From assembly GCA_945622055.1 (NCBI GenBank), contig CALZBV010000052.1, forward strand, positions 1 to 12,707: a stretch of DNA of 12,707 nt, written 5' to 3'. This stretch comes from an uncultured Clostridia bacterium (lineage in GTDB: Bacteria; Bacillota; Clostridia; Lachnospirales; Lachnospiraceae). Position 1 is the stretch's first letter. Each line of letters starts with the position of its first letter. Of this stretch, positions 1 through 5,942 are shown piece after piece. Position numbers and translations under genes: made by a program. The notes under the pieces were generated by a model that had not been told where the DNA came from, ran no database searches, and was given only the letters and a program-made list of their open reading frames with translations.

Positions 1-7
1 ATAGAAC

Positions 8-24
8 GGAGGTGTATGCTTTTG
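8..24 (+). promoter_or_regulatory. Ribosome binding site with two possible start codons
   Basis: GGAGG at 8-12 is followed by ATG at 16 (spacing 3, short) and by in-frame TTG at 22 (spacing 9, normal). The site itself is clear. Which codon is used is open. Confidence 0.6.
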
Positions 25-777
25 AAAAGCAGTTATCCAATTTTAGAATTTGATGATAACAGAGATGCGAAAATCAATCCGGGAATTTGGGTAGATAAGA
101 AATTTGAATGTAACAAGATGATAATTACTTTCTTTCCGGAGGTAATAGATAAACTGCTTACAGATGGAAAGATAGTGCTTGAAAGGACAATTGATGGAGA
201 AAATATTGTTTATGTATATCGGTTTGCAGATACTGATGTCTTGATTACACTTGGTGCAGTAGGGTGTCCGTCCTGTGCAGGCAATTTGGATTTGTTTCAT
301 GCTATGGGTGTTGAAAAAGTCATGTTTTGCGGTGGAGGCGGAGTTCTCGACAAAAACATAGAGGTTGGGCAGATTCTTGTAGTAGATGGAGCGATTCGGG
401 ACGAAGGCTTTTCTTATCATTATATTGAACCATCAAGATACATATATACCAACAAGAACGTAACAGAAAAGATTGTGCAGTATTTAAGAGCGAACGAGAT
501 TTCATATATACAAGGCATAACATGGACAACAGATGCAATTTTTAGAGAAACCGCCGATAGGATTGCAAGAAGAAAGGATGAAGGTGCAAAGATTGTAGAA
601 ATGGAGCAGGCGGGATGTATCGCAGTTGCACAATATAGAGGCTTTGATTATGGGGCGCTGATATATGGCGGTGACGATGTATCGCAGGATGAATGGAGCA
701 ATCGAGGTTGGAGAAGTCGAGAAGGTATACGATATGACCTGGTAATGTTATGTAAAGAATTAGTGAAGGTTATATAA
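16..777 (+). CDS. Nucleoside phosphorylase family protein (uridine/purine phosphorylase-like)
   Basis: Predicted cytoplasmic enzyme of the PNP/UDP phosphorylase fold, which splits nucleosides with phosphate into a base and ribose 1-phosphate. Visible family landmarks are a Gly-rich segment CGGGGVLD (about residues 105-112), GAIRDEG (125-131), TTDAIFRET (171-179), the ribose-binding type motif VEMEQA (194-199) and a late acidic pair in YGGDDVS (217-223), where the family keeps its catalytic Asp. The length, 253 residues, is normal. The start is uncertain: GGAGG at 8-12 lies only 3 bases before ATG 16 but 9 bases before an in-frame TTG at 22, so the protein may be two residues shorter. The gene stands alone. 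It uses many ATA and AGA codons and is AT-rich (20 G+C in 60 bases at both 121-180 and 481-540), unlike the genes downstream, which suggests a different origin. The substrate cannot be told from sequence. Confidence 0.85.
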   Translation: MLLKSSYPILEFDDNRDAKINPGIWVDKKFECNKMIITFFPEVIDKLLTDGKIVLERTIDGENIVYVYRFADTDVLITLGAVGCPSCAGNLDLFHAMGVEKVMFCGGGGVLDKNIEVGQILVVDGAIRDEGFSYHYIEPSRYIYTNKNVTEKIVQYLRANEISYIQGITWTTDAIFRETADRIARRKDEGAKIVEMEQAGCIAVAQYRGFDYGALIYGGDDVSQDEWSNRGWRSREGIRYDLVMLCKELVKVI

Positions 778-810
778 AAGATAGGGTACTTCTATCAAAG
801 GTGTACAAAC

Positions 811-844
811 ATGGGGCATAGGGATACCCTAAAGCAAATGCCAT
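811..844 (+). repeat. Imperfect hairpin before a ribosome-binding-like site
   Basis: Bases 811-814 plus 817-819 (ATGG, CAT) can pair with 838-844 (ATGCCAT), leaving a two-base GG bulge at 815-816. Inside, AGGG (820-823) pairs with CCCT (827-830) around the loop ATA. No T-tract follows, so it is not a standard terminator. It ends directly before AGGAG at 845-849. Its function is unknown. Confidence 0.35.
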
Positions 845-952
845 AGGAGTTTGGAAGTGGCAGGGCATATACATATGGCTTTTTGCACCTTTGGTATTTA
901 CAATGGAATCATGTCTGTTTTGTCTATGGGAGACATTCCGGCTTTCTTTTGG

Positions 953-981
953 TCATACCTCAGGCGGGACGTTCATAAACT
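953..981 (+). promoter_or_regulatory. Candidate sigma-E promoter for spoIIID
   Basis: TCATACC at 953-959 and CATAAACT at 974-981 are separated by 14 bases. The Bacillus subtilis sigma-E consensus is roughly KMATATT, 13-15 bases, CATACAMT. The match is 5 of 7 and 7 of 8. The site ends 27 bases before the spoIIID start, giving a short leader that contains the ribosome binding site. In B. subtilis spoIIID is transcribed by sigma-E in the mother cell, so both the location and the match fit. Confidence 0.55.
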
Positions 982-1008
982 GTACAAAAAGTATATGAGG
1001 ATACCGGT

Positions 1009-1263
1009 TTGGAAGGGTGTATCGAAGAACGTGTGGTGGAGGTTGCAGATTACATTGTAGAACATAAGGCAACCGTACGCGAGACCGCCAAGGTATTTAA
1101 AATCAGCAAGAGTACTGTACATAAAGACATCACAGAACGTTTACCGCGGGTGAATGCAGGGCTTGCAGAGGCAGTGCGGAATGTATTGGATGTGAATAAA
1201 TCGGAGCGGCATATTCGCGGTGGGTTGGCAACGAGAGAAAAATACAGACATCGCGAAAATTAA
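1009..1263 (+). CDS. spoIIID: Sporulation transcriptional regulator SpoIIID
   Basis: Small DNA-binding protein that activates and represses mother-cell genes during sporulation, between the sigma-E and sigma-K phases. The 84-residue product matches the family along its whole length: an IEERVVEVADYIVE start, a helix-turn-helix around residues 23-42 containing the hallmark SKSTVHKD, then ERLPRVN and the basic RHIRGGLATREKY near the C-terminus. It is slightly shorter than the 93-residue B. subtilis protein, lacking the acidic tail. The start is TTG at 1009, supported by TGAGG at 996-1000 (spacing 8) and by the family's usual N-terminus. It is a single-gene unit, preceded by a sigma-E-like promoter and closed by a terminator at 1272-1307. 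It indicates an endospore-forming host. Confidence 0.96.
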   Translation: MEGCIEERVVEVADYIVEHKATVRETAKVFKISKSTVHKDITERLPRVNAGLAEAVRNVLDVNKSERHIRGGLATREKYRHREN

Positions 1264-1271
1264 AAAGAGAG

Positions 1272-1307
1272 GGAGCTTTTGACAGTTGCGAAAGCTCCTT
1301 TTCTTTT
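1272..1307 (+). terminator. Intrinsic terminator of spoIIID
   Basis: A perfect 8-base-pair stem, GGAGCTTT (1272-1279) with AAAGCTCC (1291-1298), has an 11-base loop and is followed by the T-rich run TTTTCTTTT (1299-1307). It begins 9 bases after the spoIIID stop and separates spoIIID from the rnf operon. Confidence 0.92.
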
Positions 1308-1321
1308 GTGACAAAATGTGA
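1304..1321 (+). promoter_or_regulatory. Possible operator: palindrome and TGTGA direct repeats
   Basis: TTTTGT (1304-1309) and ACAAAA (1311-1316) form a perfect inverted repeat around G1310. TGTGA occurs twice, at 1307-1311 and 1317-1321, exactly 10 bases apart, about one helical turn. Both patterns touch the candidate -10. They do not match the Rex consensus, which needs inverted TTGTGA/TCACAA halves. Confidence 0.25.
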
Positions 1322-1327
1322 TATGAT
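1317..1327 (+). promoter_or_regulatory. Candidate extended -10 promoter for the rnf operon
   Basis: TGATATGAT at 1319-1327 fits an extended -10 element (TG, one base, TATGAT). The expected -35 position about 17 bases upstream is poor (TTTTCT at 1299-1304, within the terminator T-run). The best nearby alternative, TTGTGA at 1306-1311, is only 10 bases from the -10. If this is the promoter, the rnfC leader is about 175 bases long. This is inferred from motif and position only. Confidence 0.4.
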
Positions 1328-1508
1328 AAAGACGTAGTGAGGATCTGCAAGCTTGCTTGCAAGAACCGAGCGGAGTTGGAGATCATGAACGAAGTTCAGG
1401 ATATGATGTATGTAGAATTGTGATAGGTGTATCCCAAGGAGCAATTTGTGTTACAGGCGGGTGTCCTTGGGGTTATGTTACAGTAGAGAGAAGAAGGGAA
1501 GAAGGAGT
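1328..1508 (+). other. Structured leader before rnfC
   Basis: About 180 bases without a recognised gene. It holds three hairpins: TGCAAG (1346-1351) with CTTGCA (1356-1361) around a four-base loop; TGAAC (1386-1390) with GTTCA (1394-1398), extended by ATC/GAT at 1382-1384 and 1400-1402; and CCCAAGGA (1433-1440) with TCCTTGGG (1464-1471). GATCT (1342-1346) can also pair with AGATC (1380-1384), enclosing the first hairpin. TGTTACAG occurs twice, at 1449-1456 and 1476-1483. None of these matches a riboswitch class I can recognise, and no T-tract follows the hairpins. A 28-codon reading frame without a ribosome binding site runs through it from GTG 1337 to TGA 1421-1423. Confidence 0.45.
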
Positions 1509-2831
1509 ATGTGGAAGGCAACATTTGGTGGCGGCGTACACATGTATGACGGCAAGGAATTGACAAAAGATAAGCCGACGACGGTTCTTCTGCCGAAGGG
1601 TGAGCTGGTATTTCCGATGCAGCAGCATATAGGTGCACCGGCACGTCCGGTCGTTGCAGTCGGAGATCAGGTGCTGGTTGGTCAGAAGATTGGCGAGGCG
1701 TCCGCCTTTGTTTCTGCAAACGTGATTTGTTCGGTGTCCGGCACGGTTAAGGCGATTGAGAAGCGGTTAACGGTTACCGGGGCAACCTGTGATTCCATTG
1801 TGGTTGAAAATGACGGAGAATATAAGTCGGTTGAGGGCTTTGGCGAGAAGCGTGATGTGACAGGGCTTAGTAAGCAGGAAATCCGCCAGCTTGTGAAGGA
1901 AGCAGGAATTGTAGGCATGGGTGGTGCCGGCTTTCCAACGCATGTGAAGCTCACGCCGAAGCGCGATGATGCAATTGATTTTGTGATTGTAAACGGTGCG
2001 GAGTGTGAACCGTACCTGACCTCAGACTATCGTATGATGCTGGAACAGCCGGAGAAGATTGTCGGTGGACTTAAAATTATTCTTTCGCTGTTTGAAAAGG
2101 CGAAGGGCATTATTCTGATTGAGGATAACAAGCCAGAAGCAATTGCAAAGCTTTCGGAGCTTGTAAAGGATGAAACGCGAATTACTGTAAAGACTGCAAA
2201 AACAAAGTATCCGCAGGGCGCTGAACGTCAGATAATTAACGTGGCAACCGGACGGAAGATTAATTCGGCTATGCTCCCGGCAGATGCAGGCTGCGTTGTG
2301 AACAACATTGATACGGTGATTTCGGTTTATATGGCGGTGGCAGAGTCAACGCCACTGATTCGACGGATTGTAACAGTTACCGGTGATGCAATTGCAGAGC
2401 CGCGCAATTTCTCTGTGCGGACCGGGACGCAGTATTCGGAGCTGGTTGAAGCTGCAGGCGGGTTTAAGGTTACTCCCCAGAAGGTGATTTCCGGTGGACC
2501 GATGATGGGACTTGCTTTATTTGATCTGAATCTGCCGATTACGAAAACGTCTTCCGCTCTGCTTGCGTTTGCAAAGGATGATGCGGCGGCAATGCCGACG
2601 TCCGCCTGCATACGCTGTGGCCGATGCGTGGCAGCCTGTCCGAGCAGACTGGTTCCGCAGAAAATGATGGAATATGCGGAAAACTTTGAGAATGAAGGTT
2701 TTATAGGAATCGATGGAATGGAATGCTATGAATGCGGTACCTGTACGTATGTCTGTCCGGCAGGGCGCCGGCTGACGCAGGCATTTAAGCAGACAAGACG
2801 AAGCATTCTGGATGAACGCAGAAAGAAGTAG
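1509..2831 (+). CDS. rnfC: Rnf complex subunit RnfC (NADH- and FMN-binding, iron-sulfur)
   Basis: Peripheral cytoplasmic subunit of the ferredoxin:NAD+ oxidoreductase, where NAD+ is reduced. From ATG 1509 the protein has 440 residues. It begins with the family's N-terminus (ATFGGGVHMYDGKELTKDKP), followed by a lipoyl-like barrel segment around residues 40-100 and the Gly-rich GMGGAGFPTHVKL (136-148) of the complex I 51-kDa nucleotide/FMN fold. Two [4Fe-4S] motifs come late, Cys367/370/373/377 and Cys406/409/412/416. The frame stays open upstream to a TTG at 1446, but the extra residues do not look like RnfC. The ribosome binding site is odd: AAGGAG at 1502-1507 is only one base from ATG, so AAGGG at 1494-1498 (spacing 10) may serve instead. 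It is the first gene of the rnf operon, 10 bases before rnfD. Confidence 0.96.
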   Translation: MWKATFGGGVHMYDGKELTKDKPTTVLLPKGELVFPMQQHIGAPARPVVAVGDQVLVGQKIGEASAFVSANVICSVSGTVKAIEKRLTVTGATCDSIVVENDGEYKSVEGFGEKRDVTGLSKQEIRQLVKEAGIVGMGGAGFPTHVKLTPKRDDAIDFVIVNGAECEPYLTSDYRMMLEQPEKIVGGLKIILSLFEKAKGIILIEDNKPEAIAKLSELVKDETRITVKTAKTKYPQGAERQIINVATGRKINSAMLPADAGCVVNNIDTVISVYMAVAESTPLIRRIVTVTGDAIAEPRNFSVRTGTQYSELVEAAGGFKVTPQKVISGGPMMGLALFDLNLPITKTSSALLAFAKDDAAAMPTSACIRCGRCVAACPSRLVPQKMMEYAENFENEGFIGIDGMECYECGTCTYVCPAGRRLTQAFKQTRRSILDERRKK

Positions 2832-2841
2832 GAGGTGCAGG

Positions 2842-3834
2842 ATGAAAAATTTATGGAATGTCTCTGCTTCACCTCATATCAGAAGTAAGGTGACAACAGC
2901 AGTTATTATGTGGGATGTTGTGATTGCCCTGACACCGGCGGCGTTGTTTGGTGTGTATCAGTTCGGATTTCGTGCACTCCTGATTTTGATTCTTTCCATG
3001 ACGTCCTGCGTGCTTTCAGAGCATTGCTACAGGAAATGGATGAAAAAGCCGGGGGACGGCTATGAGTGCAGTGCGCTGGTAACCGGTCTTTTACTTGGAA
3101 TGAATCTGTCGGTCAATGTTCCGTACTGGATTCCGGTTCTGGGCGGTGTGTTTGCAATTATTGTTGTGAAGCAGTTGTTTGGAGGACTGGGACAGAACTT
3201 TATGAACCCGGCGCTTGCGGCCCGCTGTTTCCTGCTGATTTCCTGCGCAAAACCGATGGCTTCGTTTGGCGTGGAGAAGGCAGCATCGGGAGATACCGCA
3301 CGACTTTTGATGGCAGGTGCGGCTGCTGTTGACGGTGTATCCGCAGCAACGCCGCTTGCGGCAATTAAGGCAGGGGAGACAGCGAGCCTGTCCGATATGT
3401 TTTTTGGTTTTACCGGCGGTACGATTGGAGAAACGAGTGCCGTGCTTTTGCTTGCAGGTGGAATATATCTCCTTGTGAAAAAGGTCATCTCCATCCGGAT
3501 TCCGGCAGCGTATCTGCTCACGTTTGCTTTGTTTATGGGGCTGTTTGGAGGACACGGCTTTGATCCCGGGTATCTTGCCATGCAGCTTTGCGGCGGTGGT
3601 CTGATGTTAGGTGCGTTCTTTATGGCAACGGACTATGTAACCTCGCCGATTACACCGATGGGCAGAATCGTATTTGGTGTGTTCCTTGGCATTTTAACCG
3701 GTGTGTTCCGCGTATTCGGCGGTTCGGCAGAGGGCGTTTCCTATGCAATCATTACCGGTAATCTTCTGGTGCCGTTAATCGAAAAGCTCACGATGCCGCG
3801 CTCGTTCGGAAAAGGAGGGAAGGCCAATGTCTAA
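2842..3834 (+). CDS. rnfD: Rnf complex membrane subunit RnfD (covalent flavin)
   Basis: Integral membrane subunit related to NqrB, carrying a covalently bound FMN and taking part in ion-coupled electron transfer. The 330-residue product starts with the typical SASPHIRSKVTTAVIMWDV and is strongly hydrophobic, with many membrane segments. The flavinylation site is DGVSAAT at residues 164-170, with Thr170 as predicted attachment residue. The usual motif is D-x-x-S/T-G-A-T, and here the Gly is Ala. GLGQNFMNPALAARCFLL (115-132) is another family landmark. Start ATG 2842 is set by AGGAGG at 2830-2835 (spacing 6), which overlaps the rnfC stop. The end overlaps rnfG by 8 bases, which points to translational coupling. 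Flavin attachment would need an ApbE-type transferase, not seen in this window. Confidence 0.96.
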   Translation: MKNLWNVSASPHIRSKVTTAVIMWDVVIALTPAALFGVYQFGFRALLILILSMTSCVLSEHCYRKWMKKPGDGYECSALVTGLLLGMNLSVNVPYWIPVLGGVFAIIVVKQLFGGLGQNFMNPALAARCFLLISCAKPMASFGVEKAASGDTARLLMAGAAAVDGVSAATPLAAIKAGETASLSDMFFGFTGGTIGETSAVLLLAGGIYLLVKKVISIRIPAAYLLTFALFMGLFGGHGFDPGYLAMQLCGGGLMLGAFFMATDYVTSPITPMGRIVFGVFLGILTGVFRVFGGSAEGVSYAIITGNLLVPLIEKLTMPRSFGKGGKANV

Positions 3835-4486
3835 AAAAGAAGGTGGCATTTCTGAAATTATAAAAAATACACTTGCACTGGTGCTGATTACCCTGGTGGC
3901 AGCGGTATTGCTCGGCGTTGTTTATGAGGTCACTGCGGAACCGATTGCACAAAGAGAGGAGCAGGAAAAACAGGCGGCTTATCTTAAGGTATTTCCGGGA
4001 GCAGCTACGGTTCAGGAATCCGGGGAAGTAACCGGGCTTTCTGCGGCAATTTCCCGCGCACCGGAGATTCTGGGGGAAGAGTACAGCTCTGCTGTAACGG
4101 TGGATGAGGCCTGTCTGGTCAGAGATGAGGCAGGAGGTCTGATTGGCTATATTATTACCGTGACAGATAAATTGGGCTATGGCGGAGCGATTCAGATGGT
4201 GTTTGGCTATGCGCTGGACGGAACGATAAAGGGAATGGAATTTTTGAAAATCGGTGAAACGGCCGGATTTGGACTTGAGGCAGAGAAGAATCCGGAGTGG
4301 AGAAAACAGTTTTTGGGAGTTTCCGTCCCGGAGTTTAAGGTGACAAAAACAGGCGCTGCGGCAAACGGCGAGATTGATGCACTCAGTGGTGCAACGATTA
4401 CGTCAAAGGCAGTAACCGGTGGAATCAATGGTGGTCTGAAATTTGCACGGTATCTTTCAGAACAGGAAATCGGAGGTGCCAGATGA
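3827..4486 (+). CDS. rnfG: Rnf complex subunit RnfG (covalent flavin)
   Basis: Electron-carrying subunit related to NqrC, anchored by one N-terminal membrane helix (about residues 12-34) with its soluble FMN domain outside the cytoplasm. The 219-residue product carries the flavinylation motif DALSGAT at residues 184-190, making Thr190 the predicted FMN attachment residue, followed by ITSKAVTGGI. The central part (LGYGGAIQMVFGY, GETAGFG) matches FMN-binding domain proteins. Start ATG 3827 has AAGGAGG at 3812-3818 (spacing 8) and lies inside the end of rnfD. Its stop overlaps the rnfE start (ATGA at 4483-4486). It works with RnfD and with the RnfA/RnfE pair in moving electrons through the membrane part of the complex. 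Confidence 0.96.
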   Translation: MSKKEGGISEIIKNTLALVLITLVAAVLLGVVYEVTAEPIAQREEQEKQAAYLKVFPGAATVQESGEVTGLSAAISRAPEILGEEYSSAVTVDEACLVRDEAGGLIGYIITVTDKLGYGGAIQMVFGYALDGTIKGMEFLKIGETAGFGLEAEKNPEWRKQFLGVSVPEFKVTKTGAAANGEIDALSGATITSKAVTGGINGGLKFARYLSEQEIGGAR

Positions 4487-5352
4487 AACAGGGACTGAAA
4501 CAGTTTTGGAATGGTCTGATTAAGGAAAATCCAACGTTTGTGCTTATGCTCGGTATGTGTCCGACGCTTGCGACAACGACCTCGGCAAAGAATGCGGTCG
4601 GAATGGGACTGACAACAACGGTTGTACTGGTGCTTTCGAATATCCTGATTTCCCTGCTTCGTAAGGTGATTCCGAACAAGGTACGAATTCCGGCATTTAT
4701 TGTTGTGATTGCCTCGTTTGTAACGATGGTGGAGTTTTTGCTAAAGGCATATTTACCGGGGTTAAATAAATCTCTGGGAATTTATATTCCGCTGATTGTG
4801 GTAAACTGTATTATCCTCGGACGTGCAGAGGCATTTGCTTATAAGAATCCGGTTCTTTTGTCAATGTTTGACGGACTTGGCATGGGACTTGGGTTTACGC
4901 TCGGTCTGACGAGCATCGGCGTGTTCCGTGAGCTGCTTGGTGCAGGGGAAATCTTTGGAATCCGCGTGATGCCGGCCTCCTATGAACCGCTTGCGATTTT
5001 TGTTATGGCACCGGGAGCATTTTTCGTGCTTGCCCTGCTTACGGCACTGCAAAATAAGTTTAAGGCGCCTTCTGCCACAAACGGGACTGCTAAGGCGGAA
5101 ACACTTGTCTGCGGCGGAAATTGTGCAGGCTGCAGTGGAAGAGAATGCGCTGCAAATCATGCGCTGCTTAGTCAGAAGAAGGAACAGCTTCTTGCCGAGG
5201 AGGCTGCAAGAAAGGCCGCGCTGGTGAAGGCAGCGGCAGAAAAGAAAGCTGCAGCGGCAAAGACGGCAGAGAACAGGGTGGAAACGGCAGATGCAATAAA
5301 TGCCAAGGTGGCAGAGGCAAAAGCAAAACCGGATAATAAGGAGGAGAACTGA
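4483..5352 (+). CDS. rnfE: Rnf complex membrane subunit RnfE with long Cys-containing C-terminal tail
   Basis: Integral membrane subunit related to NqrD. Paired with RnfA, it is thought to hold an iron-sulfur cluster in the membrane. Residues 1 to about 190 are the normal RnfE core: LGMCPTLATTTSAKNA with Cys26, VVNCIILGRAEAFA with Cys109, and about six hydrophobic helices. The product is 289 residues, about 90-100 longer than the core, because of a polar tail. The tail has four cysteines, Cys210, 214, 217 and 222 (spacing 3, 2, 4), then a long Ala/Lys/Glu-rich, probably helical stretch. The start shares ATGA with the rnfG stop and has GGAGG at 4472-4476. The tail could bind metal or a cluster, or act as a docking arm. 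That is inference. Confidence 0.95.
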   Translation: MKQGLKQFWNGLIKENPTFVLMLGMCPTLATTTSAKNAVGMGLTTTVVLVLSNILISLLRKVIPNKVRIPAFIVVIASFVTMVEFLLKAYLPGLNKSLGIYIPLIVVNCIILGRAEAFAYKNPVLLSMFDGLGMGLGFTLGLTSIGVFRELLGAGEIFGIRVMPASYEPLAIFVMAPGAFFVLALLTALQNKFKAPSATNGTAKAETLVCGGNCAGCSGRECAANHALLSQKKEQLLAEEAARKAALVKAAAEKKAAAAKTAENRVETADAINAKVAEAKAKPDNKEEN

Positions 5353-5353
5353 T

Positions 5354-5938
5354 ATGAAAGAATTGCTATTGATTTCTGTTGGTGCGGCACTGGTTAATAA
5401 TGTCGTATTAAGCCAGTTTCTCGGCTTGTGTCCGTTTCTTGGGGTTTCCAAAAAGATTAAGACGGCATCAGGTATGGGCGCCGCCGTTATCTTTGTAATC
5501 ACGATTGCATCGGCAGTTACCTCTCTGATTTACGATACGTTGCTGGCACGGTTTGATTTGGATTATCTGAAGACGATTGTATTTATTCTTGTAATCGCTG
5601 CACTCGTTCAGCTGGTGGAGATGATAATCAAAAAAATAAGTCCGGCGTTATATGCGGCGCTTGGTGTATATCTTCCGCTGATTACGACAAACTGTGCGGT
5701 TTTAGGTGTTGCACTGACCAATGTGCAGAACAGCTATGGACTGCTTACGAGTACGGTAAACGGATTTGCCACAGCAGTCGGCTTTGCAATTTCCATTGTG
5801 ATTCTGGCCGGAATCCGTGAACGGATGGAGCATTCTGACATTCCGAAGGCATTTCAGGGGATGCCGATTGTTTTGATTGCAGCGGGGCTGATGGCGATTG
5901 CATTTAACGGTTTTTCCGGACTGCAGATAGGAGGCTGA
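5354..5938 (+). CDS. rnfA: Rnf complex membrane subunit RnfA
   Basis: Integral membrane subunit related to NqrE, the symmetric partner of RnfE. The 194-residue product has about six hydrophobic helices. It also has the two conserved Cys-containing segments SQFLGLCPFLGVSKK (Cys26) and TTNCAVLGVAL (Cys114), which in the related Nqr complex contribute ligands to a cluster between the two half-barrels. The length is normal, and unlike RnfE it has no tail. The frame extends upstream into rnfE, but ATG 5354 is clearly the start: AAGGAGG at 5338-5344 lies 9 bases before it, the protein then begins with the family's MKELLLI, and rnfE stops just before it. Four bases separate it from rnfB. Confidence 0.96.
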   Translation: MKELLLISVGAALVNNVVLSQFLGLCPFLGVSKKIKTASGMGAAVIFVITIASAVTSLIYDTLLARFDLDYLKTIVFILVIAALVQLVEMIIKKISPALYAALGVYLPLITTNCAVLGVALTNVQNSYGLLTSTVNGFATAVGFAISIVILAGIRERMEHSDIPKAFQGMPIVLIAAGLMAIAFNGFSGLQIGG

Positions 5939-5942
5939 GAAT

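Larger units (their letters stand above)
778..1008. other. Gene-free stretch between the phosphorylase gene and spoIIID
   Basis: This 231-base stretch holds no convincing gene. It contains an imperfect hairpin (811-844), an AGGAG at 845-849 followed by GTG 857, which opens a short unrecognised reading frame running into spoIIID, and a sigma-E-like promoter at 953-981. No intrinsic terminator with a T-tract follows the phosphorylase gene. Confidence 0.6.

Noticed and set aside
780..796. GATAG-CTATC stem as terminator of the phosphorylase gene
   Set aside because: The stem is only five base pairs and no T-tract follows.
851..1060. 69-codon frame before spoIIID annotated as a gene
   Set aside because: The TTG start is one base from the AGGAG, the product is unrecognised, and its end overlaps spoIIID in another frame. 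I kept it only as a low-interest finding, in the version starting at GTG 857.
1279..1284. TTGACA, a perfect -35 hexamer
   Set aside because: It lies across the stem and loop of the spoIIID terminator, and no -10-like hexamer sits 16-18 bases downstream.
1306..1327. Rex binding site at the rnf promoter
   Set aside because: A TTGTGA half-site is present, but the required inverted partner TCACAA is missing. The second copy is direct.
3060..3581. Minus-strand frame opposite rnfD
   Set aside because: It is antisense to a strongly conserved membrane protein gene, and its composition is that of a complement of rnfD codons.
5101..5352. Frameshift or gene fusion at the end of rnfE
   Set aside because: The tail stays in frame, with an even composition and a proper ribosome binding site for rnfA at its end, so it looks like a genuine extension and not an error.
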